From the NCBI GenBank assembly GCA_019894735.1, contig JAGXOB010000001.1, positions 12,650 through 76,649 of the forward strand: a DNA stretch of 64,000 nucleotides. Reading direction: 5' to 3'. Of this stretch, positions 1 through 9,231 are shown in pieces. Position numbers and translations under genes: made by a program. Positions within the stretch are counted from its first letter, which is position 1, and every line of letters starts with the position of its first letter. The DNA comes from Promethearchaeota archaeon. GTDB taxonomy: Archaea; Asgardarchaeota; Lokiarchaeia; Sigynarchaeales; SOKP01. The notes under the pieces are model-generated. The model had not been told where the DNA came from. It was given only the letters and a program-made list of their open reading frames with translations, and made no database searches.

Positions 1-35
1 GAATTTCCTTTAATTAGATCGTTAAAATGGTTGCA

Positions 36-854
36 TTAAGCGTATTTAGGTTTGGAGATGAATCCAATAAACATGAATAAATTGACTCCAATATCGATAA
101 GTTCAGCGAAGATACCGTAAGAAAAACTTGCATTAACTAGGATTGTCCTTATCAAATTTGAAACTAGAAAACATATGAAAGCAATTCCAATTATCAATCC
201 GTTTGCTTGAACGAGACGTTTATTTTTGTACATAAACAAAAACATGAAAGCAATTGCAATGTAGATTAATACAGTGATGAAAGGAAACACGAGATTAAGG
301 AAATTGATTGAGGGAGCTAAAATAATAACCAGCGCTGTTACTAAAACAAAACCAAACATTATTCTCAATCTCATTTTGCTAAACTGCTCCTTGTTCATCT
401 CTTTATTTTTATTCATATTAATATATATAAGAATCGCGTCTAAACCTATGTATAATATCGGGATTAAGTTTACAATTATTACGAAAAACCTAATCTTTGC
501 TAAAAGTAACATGAATTCAGTGCTAAAATCTTCAGAGATAATTCCTAAATTAAAAAAGAGATCATAGATTTTTGCGCAAGTTAATATTCCGAAAAAGGCT
601 CCGAATAAAAAATAAGCATCTGATATATATATAGCTTCTTGTCGTAACCATTTTCTAAAAAGAAAGAACGACATAATTCCAAGTACCAAGATTCTTAAGA
701 TTATCGCAACTACGCCAATCCATAAACCTTCAATGGTAAGGATTGTATTAACCAAAATAGACCAGTTCACTGAAAAGAGCACACTAAAAACGATCGATAA
801 GACGAGAATTATGGTAAGAATACCGTATAGAAACTGTTTCTTTTTACTTTCCAT
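36..854 (-). CDS. Polytopic membrane protein of unknown function
   Basis: A 272-residue protein made almost entirely of hydrophobic stretches, with about seven or eight likely membrane helices. The first lies at residues 10-30 and the last just before the C-terminus. Short charged loops separate the helices; one near residue 150 is Lys/Asn/Glu-rich. There is no signal peptide apart from the first helix, and no enzyme motif was recognised. The ATG start lies about 200 bases from the divergent longin-like gene, so each probably has its own promoter. It could be a sensor or carrier, but nothing in the sequence decides this. Confidence 0.75.
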   Translation of the reverse strand: MESKKKQFLYGILTIILVLSIVFSVLFSVNWSILVNTILTIEGLWIGVVAIILRILVLGIMSFFLFRKWLRQEAIYISDAYFLFGAFFGILTCAKIYDLFFNLGIISEDFSTEFMLLLAKIRFFVIIVNLIPILYIGLDAILIYINMNKNKEMNKEQFSKMRLRIMFGFVLVTALVIILAPSINFLNLVFPFITVLIYIAIAFMFLFMYKNKRLVQANGLIIGIAFICFLVSNLIRTILVNASFSYGIFAELIDIGVNLFMFIGFISKPKYA

Positions 855-1068
855 TTTTATAAACCTTTTGACTTTAAAGAAGATATACCTATTTTAATAT
901 AAATTTAAAATAACATATCTATTCTAAACATTATTTTGTAAAATTCTAATATAAACCCTCTTTTTTTTCTTTTAACTTAATTTTAAGAAGTAGAAGTTCC
1001 ATTATTTTTGAAATAGTCTATCAAATAATTTTGTTTTTTAAGTAGTGTGGATACCATTAGGGTTTTAT

Positions 1069-2442
1069 ATGGTTTACTTTAAGATTAATGGATTAGGGTA
1101 TAACTGCGGGTACAACGAGGATGAGTGCCCAAAAGAAAAGCTATCTTGTATAGAATGTATTAAATCTCGGTTAGAGGAATTAGGGTTTGAATTCGATTCA
1201 ACCATAGAGATTTATAAGGTAGATTCTCTTGAAAAGCAGCTAAAATTGGAAAGAGAAACAATTTGGCAGAAATTTTTGGATGTATTAAATATCAAGCACA
1301 TAATAATAATGGATAATGGATCAGGCCTAACCTTGTTAAATTACGCAGTCTCAGGTGTAGATATTGATGCTGAATTGTTAAGTGGATTTATTCAGGCTAA
1401 TATAACTTTCTCAGAATCGGGGGAAGTATCGAAACAAAGCCTAGTACCTACCTTCGAATTCCATTTTTATGAATTTCAATATAAAAATTTTAATATTCTA
1501 CTTAAAGATGGAGATTATATTAGAGTTTGCTTAATACTTGACCACAAAGCGTCTAATAAACTAAAAAATTATACTTTTCGATTTATAGAACATTTTGAAG
1601 GTAAATTTGAAGAAGAACTGGTTACGTTCCAAAACACTGGGGCTATTGACTTTAATAACATGCCTAATGAAATAGTTGAGTTTTTTAACATCAATCTTAC
1701 ATTCCCAATGACTTTAGCGCATTCAATTCCCCCCTACGAATTAGAAAAAGTAAAGAGAAGTTTAATTCAGAAAGCTATCTACAATCTCGCAAAAGAAATG
1801 CTTGCTGTGAAACCTTTCTTTTTTATACACAATATGCTTAATCGCGTTAAAAAAATCGTAAATATTGAAGATGATGTCGTTCTTTTTGAAATTCACCAAC
1901 TTTTAGAGAGGCAAGTAATTACACCTACATCCATAGAAGTCATAGCAAATAACATGGAATCCGTTCAAGCAGCCCATCAAAAAAAAGAAATTAAAACCAG
2001 CTCAATATCTTCAATAATTATGAGCAACACCAATATCGATGAGTTGAAAGACCAATTAGAAACGATGGACGAAGATTCAGCGCGAAAATTAATTAAAGAG
2101 ATAAAGCGAAAAGCCAAAGAGGCAGAAAAGGATTCAACATATCAAGTTACCCTAAATGAGTACAATAAAGCGCTGTATATAGCTAAAGTTTTTGAAATCA
2201 AGGAAGAGATTAATAAGATTTCTCAAAAAATCTTTAATTTAGAACATAAATCTAAATATATAGAATTAGATTTTAATATTAAAAAAGCAGAAAATGCTGA
2301 AAAATACGGAGATTTTATTAATAGCATCAATTATTATCAAAAAGCCTTAGAAATTCTCGATAGCTTTAAAGTATATAACATAACTGATCCTAGGATAAAG
2401 AAATTTAAGAAAAAAATCTTAAAACTTCGAGAAGAAATTTAA
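1069..2442 (+). CDS. Longin/roadblock-like protein with Cys-rich N-terminus and helical tail
   Basis: The reading frame opens at a GTG (1045), but the ATG at 1069 gives a better start and a protein of 457 residues. The N-terminus has four closely spaced cysteines (spacing C-x6-C-x6-C-x2-C), a possible metal site. Next comes a strand-rich segment (IIIMDNGSGLTLLNYAVSG, then a helix ELLSGFIQA) typical of the longin/roadblock-like domains abundant in Asgard archaea. The middle looks like helical or winged-helix material, and the last 130 residues are charged helices resembling TPR-type repeats. It sits 130 bases upstream of a Ras-like GTPase on the same strand, which suggests a regulator or scaffold for that GTPase. 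The domain call is by pattern only. Confidence 0.6.
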   Translation: MVYFKINGLGYNCGYNEDECPKEKLSCIECIKSRLEELGFEFDSTIEIYKVDSLEKQLKLERETIWQKFLDVLNIKHIIIMDNGSGLTLLNYAVSGVDIDAELLSGFIQANITFSESGEVSKQSLVPTFEFHFYEFQYKNFNILLKDGDYIRVCLILDHKASNKLKNYTFRFIEHFEGKFEEELVTFQNTGAIDFNNMPNEIVEFFNINLTFPMTLAHSIPPYELEKVKRSLIQKAIYNLAKEMLAVKPFFFIHNMLNRVKKIVNIEDDVVLFEIHQLLERQVITPTSIEVIANNMESVQAAHQKKEIKTSSISSIIMSNTNIDELKDQLETMDEDSARKLIKEIKRKAKEAEKDSTYQVTLNEYNKALYIAKVFEIKEEINKISQKIFNLEHKSKYIELDFNIKKAENAEKYGDFINSINYYQKALEILDSFKVYNITDPRIKKFKKKILKLREEI

Positions 2443-2574
2443 ATCCAAACAATAGACATTTTTGTAAGAATCTAAGAACCTAAAATAAGTAAAAACTTTT
2501 TTACGTGTTAACATTACACAAATCAACTGTAATTAGAATTTTTTTAATCTTTATCAACACAGATAATTATAATC

Positions 2575-3084
2575 ATGAAAAAAACGGTAAAAGTCATAGT
2601 TTCTGGAGATGGTGGAGTAGGAAAAACCTCATTCTTGAATCGTCTTGTTAACGATAGTTTTAACGATAATAGTGAATTAACTAGAGGTGTAGACTTTTAC
2701 TCAAAAAGCATTTATGTTAATGGAACTGAATTTAATTTCATAATGTGGGATTTTGCGGGTCAAACTCAGTTCAAATCACTGTTAAATAACTTTGTTGAAG
2801 GCTCTCTCGCTGCCTTTATTCTTTTTGATTTAACGAGAATCAGTACCATAGAAAATGTCCATGATTGGATAGTTACACTAGAAACTATTGGTCACATTCC
2901 TATTATGTTAATAGGAACTAAAGTCGATTTAATTAATCCTAATGAATCACTTGCTATCGACAATTACATCTCAGAAATTAAGCAAGAGTACGATAATATA
3001 ATAACATATACAAAAATATCTTCAAAGACGGGGGAAAATATCAAAGACGCTTTTAAAATTTTAATAGGAAAACTGTTATTTTAA
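2575..3084 (+). CDS. Ras/Rab-like small GTPase
   Basis: A 169-residue single-domain GTPase. The P-loop GDGGVGKT is at residues 11-18, the switch I Thr near residue 36, G3 DFAGQ at 59-63, G4 TKVD at 115-118 (Thr in place of the usual Asn) and G5 SSK near 149. Gln63 matches the catalytic glutamine of Ras. The protein stops right after the G domain and has no C-terminal cysteine, so prenylation is not expected. It follows the longin-like gene on the same strand and converges on BCAT with a 25-base gap. Asgard genomes are rich in such GTPases; the partner and process are unknown. Confidence 0.93.
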   Translation: MKKTVKVIVSGDGGVGKTSFLNRLVNDSFNDNSELTRGVDFYSKSIYVNGTEFNFIMWDFAGQTQFKSLLNNFVEGSLAAFILFDLTRISTIENVHDWIVTLETIGHIPIMLIGTKVDLINPNESLAIDNYISEIKQEYDNIITYTKISSKTGENIKDAFKILIGKLLF

Positions 3085-3109
3085 GTTACTTTGCAAAATA
3101 GAGGTATTA

Positions 3110-4135
3110 TTATACCCTCTCAATCCAACCGTATTCATCATCGATATCTAATCGTTGAATTCCTAATAGGATCTCGTATACCTTTCTTGTAAATTCTCCT
3201 GGTTCGCCTTCGCTAAAAATCCTTTTCTTATCGTCAAGTACAACAGATTTAATTGGAGTGACAACAGCAGCAGTTCCCGAGCAAAAAGCTTCGGTACAAG
3301 AATCCTCAAACAATTCCTTGTAAGAAACGTCTCTTTCTTCCGTTTTCATCCCAATTTTCTTTGATGCTAATTCTAATATTGATTTCCGAGTAATACCCGG
3401 TAAAATCGTTCCAGCTGTTTTTGGCGTTACTAGATTTCCATTAATCACCGCAAAAAAATTCGCTGTTCCGACCTCATCAATAAATTCCGTATGGACTGCG
3501 TCAAGAAATATAACTTGTGCAAATCCCTTTTCCTTCGTTTCTTTTGCCGGTAACATAGATCCTGCGTAATTGCAGCAGGTTTTAGCCGCACCAGTTCCAC
3601 CGGGGGCTGCTCTAGTATATTTTTTTGTAATTTCTAAATCGATACCTTTAAAACCTTCTGGAAAATAGGGTCCTACTGGAACTGTAAATATTATTAATTT
3701 GTATTCCGTTGCAGGTTTTACTCCAACAATGGGACCCGTTCCAATCATCAAAGGTCGAACATAAAGTGCTCCACCGCTATCATATGGAGGTATATAATCC
3801 TCGTTTGCTTTCACCACTTGCTTTACAGCAGAAATGAAATCATCAGTATTATAATTTGGCATCAACAATCTGTTAGCACTATCGTTGAACCTTTTTGCGT
3901 TTTCTTTGGGTCTAAAAAGAACTATCTCTCCTTTTTTAGTTCTTAAAGCCTTCATGCCCTCAAAAATCCCCTGTCCATAGTTTAATACACAAGCCGCAGG
4001 TGAAATTTCAAAATTACCGAAAGGTACTAAATTTCCTTTATTCCATTTGCCATCTTCGTAATTTGAAACGAACATTTCTTTTGTTTCAATAAAATTGAAA
4101 CCTAAAGAATAATAATCAATATCTTTAGCATCCAT
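3110..4135 (-). CDS. ilvE: Branched-chain amino acid aminotransferase
   Basis: PLP fold-type IV transaminase that interconverts Val, Leu and Ile with their 2-oxo acids. The BCAT hallmark NYGQGIFEGMKA is near residues 52-63, the Schiff-base lysine lies in GAAKTCCNYAGS (about residue 185), and the phosphate-binding EVGTANFF follows. At about 341 residues it matches the longer BCAT subtype found in eukaryotes and many bacteria rather than the short archaeal form. A TTG nine bases upstream also opens the frame; the ATG is preferred. Its product 2-oxoisovalerate is the substrate of PanB, encoded 1.3 kb away. Confidence 0.95.
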   Translation of the reverse strand: MDAKDIDYYSLGFNFIETKEMFVSNYEDGKWNKGNLVPFGNFEISPAACVLNYGQGIFEGMKALRTKKGEIVLFRPKENAKRFNDSANRLLMPNYNTDDFISAVKQVVKANEDYIPPYDSGGALYVRPLMIGTGPIVGVKPATEYKLIIFTVPVGPYFPEGFKGIDLEITKKYTRAAPGGTGAAKTCCNYAGSMLPAKETKEKGFAQVIFLDAVHTEFIDEVGTANFFAVINGNLVTPKTAGTILPGITRKSILELASKKIGMKTEERDVSYKELFEDSCTEAFCSGTAAVVTPIKSVVLDDKKRIFSEGEPGEFTRKVYEILLGIQRLDIDDEYGWIERV

Positions 4136-4269
4136 ATATATCAAGTCTTTGTTTATTTTATCAGACTTATCTAATGAATAGTATACTAAAAAACCTTATT
4201 GATAGTAAAAAGATTATTCTAAATCAATATTCTCTGGGAAACTATTAGAAAAATAAATAAAAATAAATA

Positions 4270-4300
4270 AAAAAAACAAGATTTATAAATTAATTTTAGA
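4270..4300 (+). promoter_or_regulatory. Likely TATA region for the Arf-like GTPase gene
   Basis: The 200-base gap between the divergent BCAT and Arf-like genes contains an A-rich tract followed by a TTTATAAAT box about 50 bases before the ATG at 4336, as expected for an archaeal BRE/TATA promoter. Assignment is by pattern and position only. Confidence 0.4.
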
Positions 4301-4335
4301 AAATATCTATTAAAAAAAGTTAATGCTTTAGAATT

Positions 4336-5280
4336 ATGACCGAAATTCCTCGCAAATCAAGCGAATTTAAGTTAGTTATTGCTGGACTAGATAACGCTGG
4401 TAAAACTAGCGCTTTAATAGCGTTAAGGCAAAAATACAACTTTTATGAGCGAGTTAAAAATTTAAAACCTACCATAAAAATCGATTACAGTTCTTTCAAA
4501 TTTCTTAAAACCTTCCGAATTAATCTCTGGGATATGGGGGGACAAAAAAAATTCAGAAAAATTTACATAAATAATCCTATTTATTTTGAAGATACAGACT
4601 ATATTTATTATCTTATAGACATTCAAGATGAAATAAAATTTGAAGAAACCATAGAATATATTCAAGAATTGCTTGATATTTATAGAACTTTGAGTTATTC
4701 TAATGAGGTTATAATATGTTTCAACAAATTTGATCCCCAGTTTAGAAATTCTTCAGAATTTTTAGATCGAGCGAATATGATTAAACACTTGATTAAATCA
4801 CAAAATAAAGACATTAAATTTGAATTTTACAACACATCGTATTACGACATCGCATCAATTTCTAAAGCCTTTTCTCATTCGCTAAATAGTTTACTAAATT
4901 TAGGCGATATTGACAACGGGTTAAATAAGTTGGTGGAAAAATTTAATTGTAGATATGCAATTTTATACACAGATTCGGGGATAATTATATCCGATCACTA
5001 CGTTGACATGATGGACATAAGAGAATTTGACGAGAAAATAGGACACAAGATTAGCAATGATCTTGAATTTTTTCAGAGATTAAAAGATGAGAATGTTACC
5101 ATAGACGATAGAATAGCATTCTCCGAAGATAGAACTGATTATGTTAAAAAATTTTCCATTTTATCCGAGAATAAAGATAATACTTTCTATGTAGGAGTAA
5201 GCACGACAGTTAGTAATATTAATATAATTAAGATTGAATTAGAAAAGTTAAGAAATATTCTACAAATAAGCTTTACTTAG
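4336..5280 (+). CDS. Arf-like GTPase with C-terminal roadblock/longin-like domain
   Basis: The first 185 residues form an Arf-type G domain: P-loop GLDNAGKT at 17-24, G3 WDMGGQ at 66-71 (the GGQ typical of Arf/Sar rather than Ras) and G4 NKFD at 131-134. From about residue 195 to 314 there is a second alpha/beta domain. Its strands such as CRYAILYTDSGIIIS and KDNTFYVGVSTTV resemble a roadblock/longin fold. No N-terminal glycine for myristoylation is seen. Fusion of a GTPase to a roadblock-like module recalls MglA/MglB and Ragulator-type pairs, which suggests the second domain regulates or positions the first. The G domain is certain; the second domain is an inference. Confidence 0.88.
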   Translation: MTEIPRKSSEFKLVIAGLDNAGKTSALIALRQKYNFYERVKNLKPTIKIDYSSFKFLKTFRINLWDMGGQKKFRKIYINNPIYFEDTDYIYYLIDIQDEIKFEETIEYIQELLDIYRTLSYSNEVIICFNKFDPQFRNSSEFLDRANMIKHLIKSQNKDIKFEFYNTSYYDIASISKAFSHSLNSLLNLGDIDNGLNKLVEKFNCRYAILYTDSGIIISDHYVDMMDIREFDEKIGHKISNDLEFFQRLKDENVTIDDRIAFSEDRTDYVKKFSILSENKDNTFYVGVSTTVSNINIIKIELEKLRNILQISFT

Positions 5281-5394
5281 ACATAAGTTAAACCAATATA
5301 CAAATTTCTCATCTTGAGGTTTTTTTAAAAACCTTTTTTTATATTTTTATAGAATAACCAAAATATTTTTCTAAAATATTGAGTTACTTCATAT

Positions 5395-6270
5395 ATGGCA
5401 CTTCAAAAAATGACTGCAAAAAAAATCATCGAGAAAAAAAAGCGGGGAGAAAAAATTGTAACTCTTACCTCATACGATTATTCCTTTGCTAAAATCGTCG
5501 ATGATTGTGGGATAGATTTAATTCTCGTAGGTGATTCCCTTTCTATGGTAGTTCTTGGATATAAAAATACATTATCAGTTACGATGGACGAAATGATTCA
5601 TCACACTAAAGCAGTGGTTCGAGGAGTGTCAAATGCTATGGTAGTTGGCGATATGCCCTTTCTTTCTTACAAAATCGGGGTTAAAGAAGCAGTAAAAAAC
5701 GCGGGCAGGTTTATTCAAGAAGGTGGCGCAGAAGCTGTGAAAGTTGAGGGCGGTGCTAAACTTTGTCCCACGATTAAAGCTATGATTGATGCAGATATTC
5801 AAGTAATGGGGCACATAGGATTAACTCCTCAAGCAATATATGAGTTCGGAGGGTTCTTAGTACAAGGAAAAACCGTAGAAACCGCCAAAAAGTTAATTAT
5901 TGACGCCAAAAAACTAGAAGAAACGGGAGTTTTTTCAATCGTGCTTGAGAGCGTTCCCTGGCAAATAGCAAAATTAATAACAAAATCGATCGACATCCCT
6001 ACCATTGGTATTGGCGCCGGATCGCATTGCGATGGACAAATCATAGTAGTAAATGATATGTTGGGCCTTTTTACAGATTTTAAACCGAAGTTCCTTAAGT
6101 ATTTTGGGGATATTGGAAATTCCGTTCGAACAGCTATAAATAGCTATAAAAATGAGGTAGAAAGGGGAGTATATCCTGATCTTGAACACTCTTACGAATT
6201 TCCAAAAGAGGACCTGAATGAGATTGAAAGTTGGTTTGAAAGTGTTGAAATTAATAAAGAAATTAAGTAA
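5395..6270 (+). CDS. panB: 3-methyl-2-oxobutanoate hydroxymethyltransferase (ketopantoate synthase)
   Basis: Transfers a hydroxymethyl group from 5,10-methylene-tetrahydropterin to 2-oxoisovalerate, giving ketopantoate, the first committed step to pantoate and coenzyme A. The TIM-barrel signatures [28 protein letters not shown] and [11 protein letters not shown] (Mg-binding Asp and Glu) and VLESVP are all present, and 291 residues is slightly longer than the usual 260-280. The gene stands alone between two GTPase genes with about 115 bases upstream. Its C-terminus is charged and helical. BCAT and an aspartate decarboxylase-like gene nearby supply related precursors. Confidence 0.97.
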   Translation: MALQKMTAKKIIEKKKRGEKIVTLTSYDYSFAKIVDDCGIDLILVGDSLSMVVLGYKNTLSVTMDEMIHHTKAVVRGVSNAMVVGDMPFLSYKIGVKEAVKNAGRFIQEGGAEAVKVEGGAKLCPTIKAMIDADIQVMGHIGLTPQAIYEFGGFLVQGKTVETAKKLIIDAKKLEETGVFSIVLESVPWQIAKLITKSIDIPTIGIGAGSHCDGQIIVVNDMLGLFTDFKPKFLKYFGDIGNSVRTAINSYKNEVERGVYPDLEHSYEFPKEDLNEIESWFESVEINKEIK

Positions 6271-6494
6271 ATGCAATGGTTTGATGAACAACCACCTAAT
6301 AAAAGGGATATAGCGTGTTTATGGAATTTATATTGTTATTAGATTCAGACGAGTGAATATACCCTCGAAAAATATTCAAAATACTAATTTATTGATCAAA
6401 AGGAATTGAGAGAATAAGATGTAAATTATCCAAAAGTATAATTAAATAAATTTTTATTAATAATAATAATAATATAAGAACTTTATTTGATGTT

Positions 6495-6513
6495 ATAAAT
6501 TTATATATAAAGA
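6495..6513 (+). promoter_or_regulatory. TATA box region for the Rab-like GTPase gene
   Basis: A run containing TTATAAATTTATATATAAAG ends about 27 bases before the ATG at 6540, inside an otherwise gene-free 269-base gap. This is a good archaeal TATA context with a short leader. Position and composition are the only evidence. Confidence 0.45.
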
Positions 6514-6539
6514 CCGAATAAATTAATGGAAGATTCAAA

Positions 6540-8336
6540 ATGGCTGATGAATACGATTATCTTTTTAAATCTATTGTTGTAGGTGATGGGGGAGTTGGAA
6601 AAACAGCTCTTACACTCCGATTTTCAAAGGGATTTTTTACTGAGGATTATAAAATGACTATTGGGGTTGATTTTCACGTGAAAACAATTTCAATTGATAC
6701 TTCTGAAGGACCCCTTAAGTGTAAGCTCCAACTCTGGGATACGGGGGGTCAAGAACGATTTAGTTCTATAAGACCAATGTATTATAGGGGATCGTTAGGA
6801 ACAATACTCGTTTTCGATCTGACAAATTCCGCGAGCTTCGAACATTTACCTCAATGGATAGAAGAGGTTAGAGCAAACATAAAATCTGAGATTCCTGTAT
6901 TGCTTGTTGGAAATAAAAGTGATTTACTTGACCAGAGAGCCGTTTCAGCCAAAGAGATTAGTAAATTTACTAACGATTTCAACTTGTATTATATGGAAAC
7001 TTCAGCTAAGACGGGTGATGGAGTAGGAGATTGTTTTTACATTCTTGCGTGTTTAATGATAGGACAAGGTGTTCCTGACCAGTTGATTTCAAGCGCTACC
7101 GTTTATGCTCCAGGACAAGTTATTAAAGACGATGTTCAAATTTTCTCCCGTTCAATGCCTTCTAGTACGCCTCAAGACACATACATCGCCCCACCAGTTC
7201 CAGAACCAGTCAAAAATTTAGAAATAAAATCTGAGATCGAATTTGGGGCTCCACCTGTCCCCGAACCGAAGTTAGCTAAATTAGTTGAACCCGCACCTCT
7301 ATTTGAACCTGCATCAGAAATAGAATATGAAGCCCCACCTGTCCCCGAACCACATTCCATCCCTGAAATACCAACACCCGAGCCCACTGAAATAGAATTT
7401 AAAACTCCCGATGAAATATTAATCAAAGAAACCTTGAAATCAGAAATTGAAGCCTTAGCTAATGATGATGTTAAAGAATTTAAACCACAATCTATTTCCT
7501 TTACGTCTGATGATAAGACTTATAAACCAAAAACAATTCCTTTTACTTCTAATGTTCCAGAGCCAGTACCAACTCCCAAAGGGTTTCAAAGTTCCTACTC
7601 AGAAAAACCCGTAGAACGTTCTCCTATTCAAACTCCATTTCGCGTAATTAAAAGGGAAGAACATCCTAAACCCCAACCAGCTTCAATGATCTTTGAACCT
7701 AGCCCAAAACCCCAATCAGATGTGGCTGATAAATCCCCAATTTTTCCAACCACAGCACCCTCTGCATCATCTTCCAATTCACTAAGGGATTATATGCCTG
7801 ATGCAATTATTTCAAAGAAAGAGAAGAAAAAGGTAGCTAAAGAAAAAAAGAAGCAAGAGAAAGAAAAAACCAAGATTCAAAAAGAGAAAAAAACACTTGA
7901 AAAGCGTGAGAAGCAAGAAAATTTAATTGAATCTATGAAAAAAACGAAAAAAGATAAAAAAGAAAAGCAAGTTGAATCTGCAAAAACGAAACCTTCACAA
8001 ACTGCTACTCCAATAAAGCGGCAACCTGAGATGAATTCCTTATTTCAAACTCTCACTCAAAAAACTGAAGATGCAATACCAGATCAAAGCGTCCCATTTA
8101 TGCCTTTTGCAAGAGGAAGTAAAATTAAGGAAGAAGGGACGTCTAAATTAAGGATTATACCTAATGCAGCGGACATTGTATACGAACCTAATTCTTTTAC
8201 CGCGTTTACATCTACTCAACCAATTAAAGAAGAAAAATCAAACAGTAAATCTAAGGATCTCTTAATCTGTGAACAATGCGGATCTACATTATCTTCTGAT
8301 TATACCTTTTGTAACAAGTGCGGTAATAAATTATAA
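6540..8336 (+). CDS. Rab-like GTPase with Pro-rich and Lys/Glu-rich tail and C-terminal zinc ribbon
   Basis: Residues 1-180 are a Rab/Ras-type G domain: P-loop GDGGVGKT at 15-22, G3 WDTGGQ at 66-71 (Gly replaces the usual Ala of WDTAGQ), G4 NKSD at 125-128 and a SAK motif near 155. Then follows a long low-complexity region with three copies of APPVPEP between about residues 217 and 280, more PEP/KP-rich sequence to about 420, and a strongly charged Lys/Glu helix (about 420-480). A zinc ribbon closes the protein (C577, C580, C591, C594). At 598 residues it is about three times the size of a Rab. The tail looks like a scaffold for proline-binding partners. Its only close neighbour is a convergent gene for a double zinc-ribbon protein. 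Confidence 0.9.
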   Translation: MADEYDYLFKSIVVGDGGVGKTALTLRFSKGFFTEDYKMTIGVDFHVKTISIDTSEGPLKCKLQLWDTGGQERFSSIRPMYYRGSLGTILVFDLTNSASFEHLPQWIEEVRANIKSEIPVLLVGNKSDLLDQRAVSAKEISKFTNDFNLYYMETSAKTGDGVGDCFYILACLMIGQGVPDQLISSATVYAPGQVIKDDVQIFSRSMPSSTPQDTYIAPPVPEPVKNLEIKSEIEFGAPPVPEPKLAKLVEPAPLFEPASEIEYEAPPVPEPHSIPEIPTPEPTEIEFKTPDEILIKETLKSEIEALANDDVKEFKPQSISFTSDDKTYKPKTIPFTSNVPEPVPTPKGFQSSYSEKPVERSPIQTPFRVIKREEHPKPQPASMIFEPSPKPQSDVADKSPIFPTTAPSASSSNSLRDYMPDAIISKKEKKKVAKEKKKQEKEKTKIQKEKKTLEKREKQENLIESMKKTKKDKKEKQVESAKTKPSQTATPIKRQPEMNSLFQTLTQKTEDAIPDQSVPFMPFARGSKIKEEGTSKLRIIPNAADIVYEPNSFTAFTSTQPIKEEKSNSKSKDLLICEQCGSTLSSDYTFCNKCGNKL

Positions 8337-8375
8337 TTTTTAAAGCTAAAAATAGATCTTTTACAACTGGTTCTT

Positions 8376-9113
8376 CTAAAGATTTTTACCACAGATAGGG
8401 CATGTGCTCCACAATTTTTTGATCTTTGAATGACAATAAGGACATATTTTTAAATCTGGGTCTATTTGAGTTTGAAGCTTTCCAAAGATAGTTACGTTAT
8501 CTTCAATACGGTAACTCTTTGGTTCTTGTAGAGGAATTGAGGGTTCGCTTATTTTATCTTTTTCATTTATAGTGGGTTCTGTTATCGAGTTATTAGTTAT
8601 TTCTGGGGCTTCGTTATTTTCACTTTTTACTGTAGTTTGTCGTGGAACTTGTTGATTTTCTTCTGATTCTTCGATTGGAACACCAACTTTATAGTGAAAG
8701 TAATTTCCTTCATTATTCTCAATAACAACTTCGCCATGAGCCAGTAGTACTTCAATATAATAGATTATAATAGAATTTATAGGGACATCTGCTATTTCTG
8801 CTATAAGGTAATCTAATTCGCTTTCCATTTGCAAACGATACCATGATTTTCCATGATCAGCACTAAAAATTAAATGAACGCTCTCTAAAGTATTATTGAA
8901 ATCTTCTTCTGTTATTCTAACCACAATTTTGATCGTTTTTTTCAGTAACTCTTTTTGCCCTAAGACTTCCTCTGCTATAGTAGCATCCCAAGCGACGCCA
9001 CATTTAGGACAATTAGTAAACCAATTTGGGTATTCGAACATACAATTCGTACAGCTTTTCGTAAAATAACGCGTTGTTTTTATTCCAAGCTGTTTTTTTT
9101 TATCTTTTCCCAT
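8376..9113 (-). CDS. Protein with zinc ribbons at both ends
   Basis: A 245-residue protein. A CxxC...CxxC zinc ribbon near the start (C21, C24, C35, C38) is mirrored by one at the very end (C224, C227, C238, C241). The centre (about residues 58-145) is strand-rich with aromatic residues and looks like an Ig- or carbohydrate-binding-like beta domain. A low-complexity Ser/Thr/Pro/Glu linker follows (about 150-205). It converges with the zinc-ribbon-ended Rab-like GTPase gene with a 39-base gap; the two C-terminal ribbons are alike in spacing. Function is not recognised. Confidence 0.7.
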   Translation of the reverse strand: MGKDKKKQLGIKTTRYFTKSCTNCMFEYPNWFTNCPKCGVAWDATIAEEVLGQKELLKKTIKIVVRITEEDFNNTLESVHLIFSADHGKSWYRLQMESELDYLIAEIADVPINSIIIYYIEVLLAHGEVVIENNEGNYFHYKVGVPIEESEENQQVPRQTTVKSENNEAPEITNNSITEPTINEKDKISEPSIPLQEPKSYRIEDNVTIFGKLQTQIDPDLKICPYCHSKIKKLWSTCPICGKNL

Positions 9114-9231
9114 TCTCTAATCAGTTCTAAAGAAGAATTTTACCCTATTTATCTTGTATAAATTATTAAATTACTTTTCGACTAATAAATATATTTCTGA
9201 TGGATATAATAAAAAACTCAGTTCTTGCTTA

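Noticed and set aside
6271..6342. 23-codon frame directly behind panB
   Set aside because: Starts in contact with the panB stop but has no motif or conserved look; chance frame more likely.
7172..7426. Minus-strand frame rich in Gly-Ser-Gly-Thr-Gly repeats
   Set aside because: It is the antisense of the APPVPEP repeats of the Rab-like GTPase; composition is a by-product of that coding sequence.
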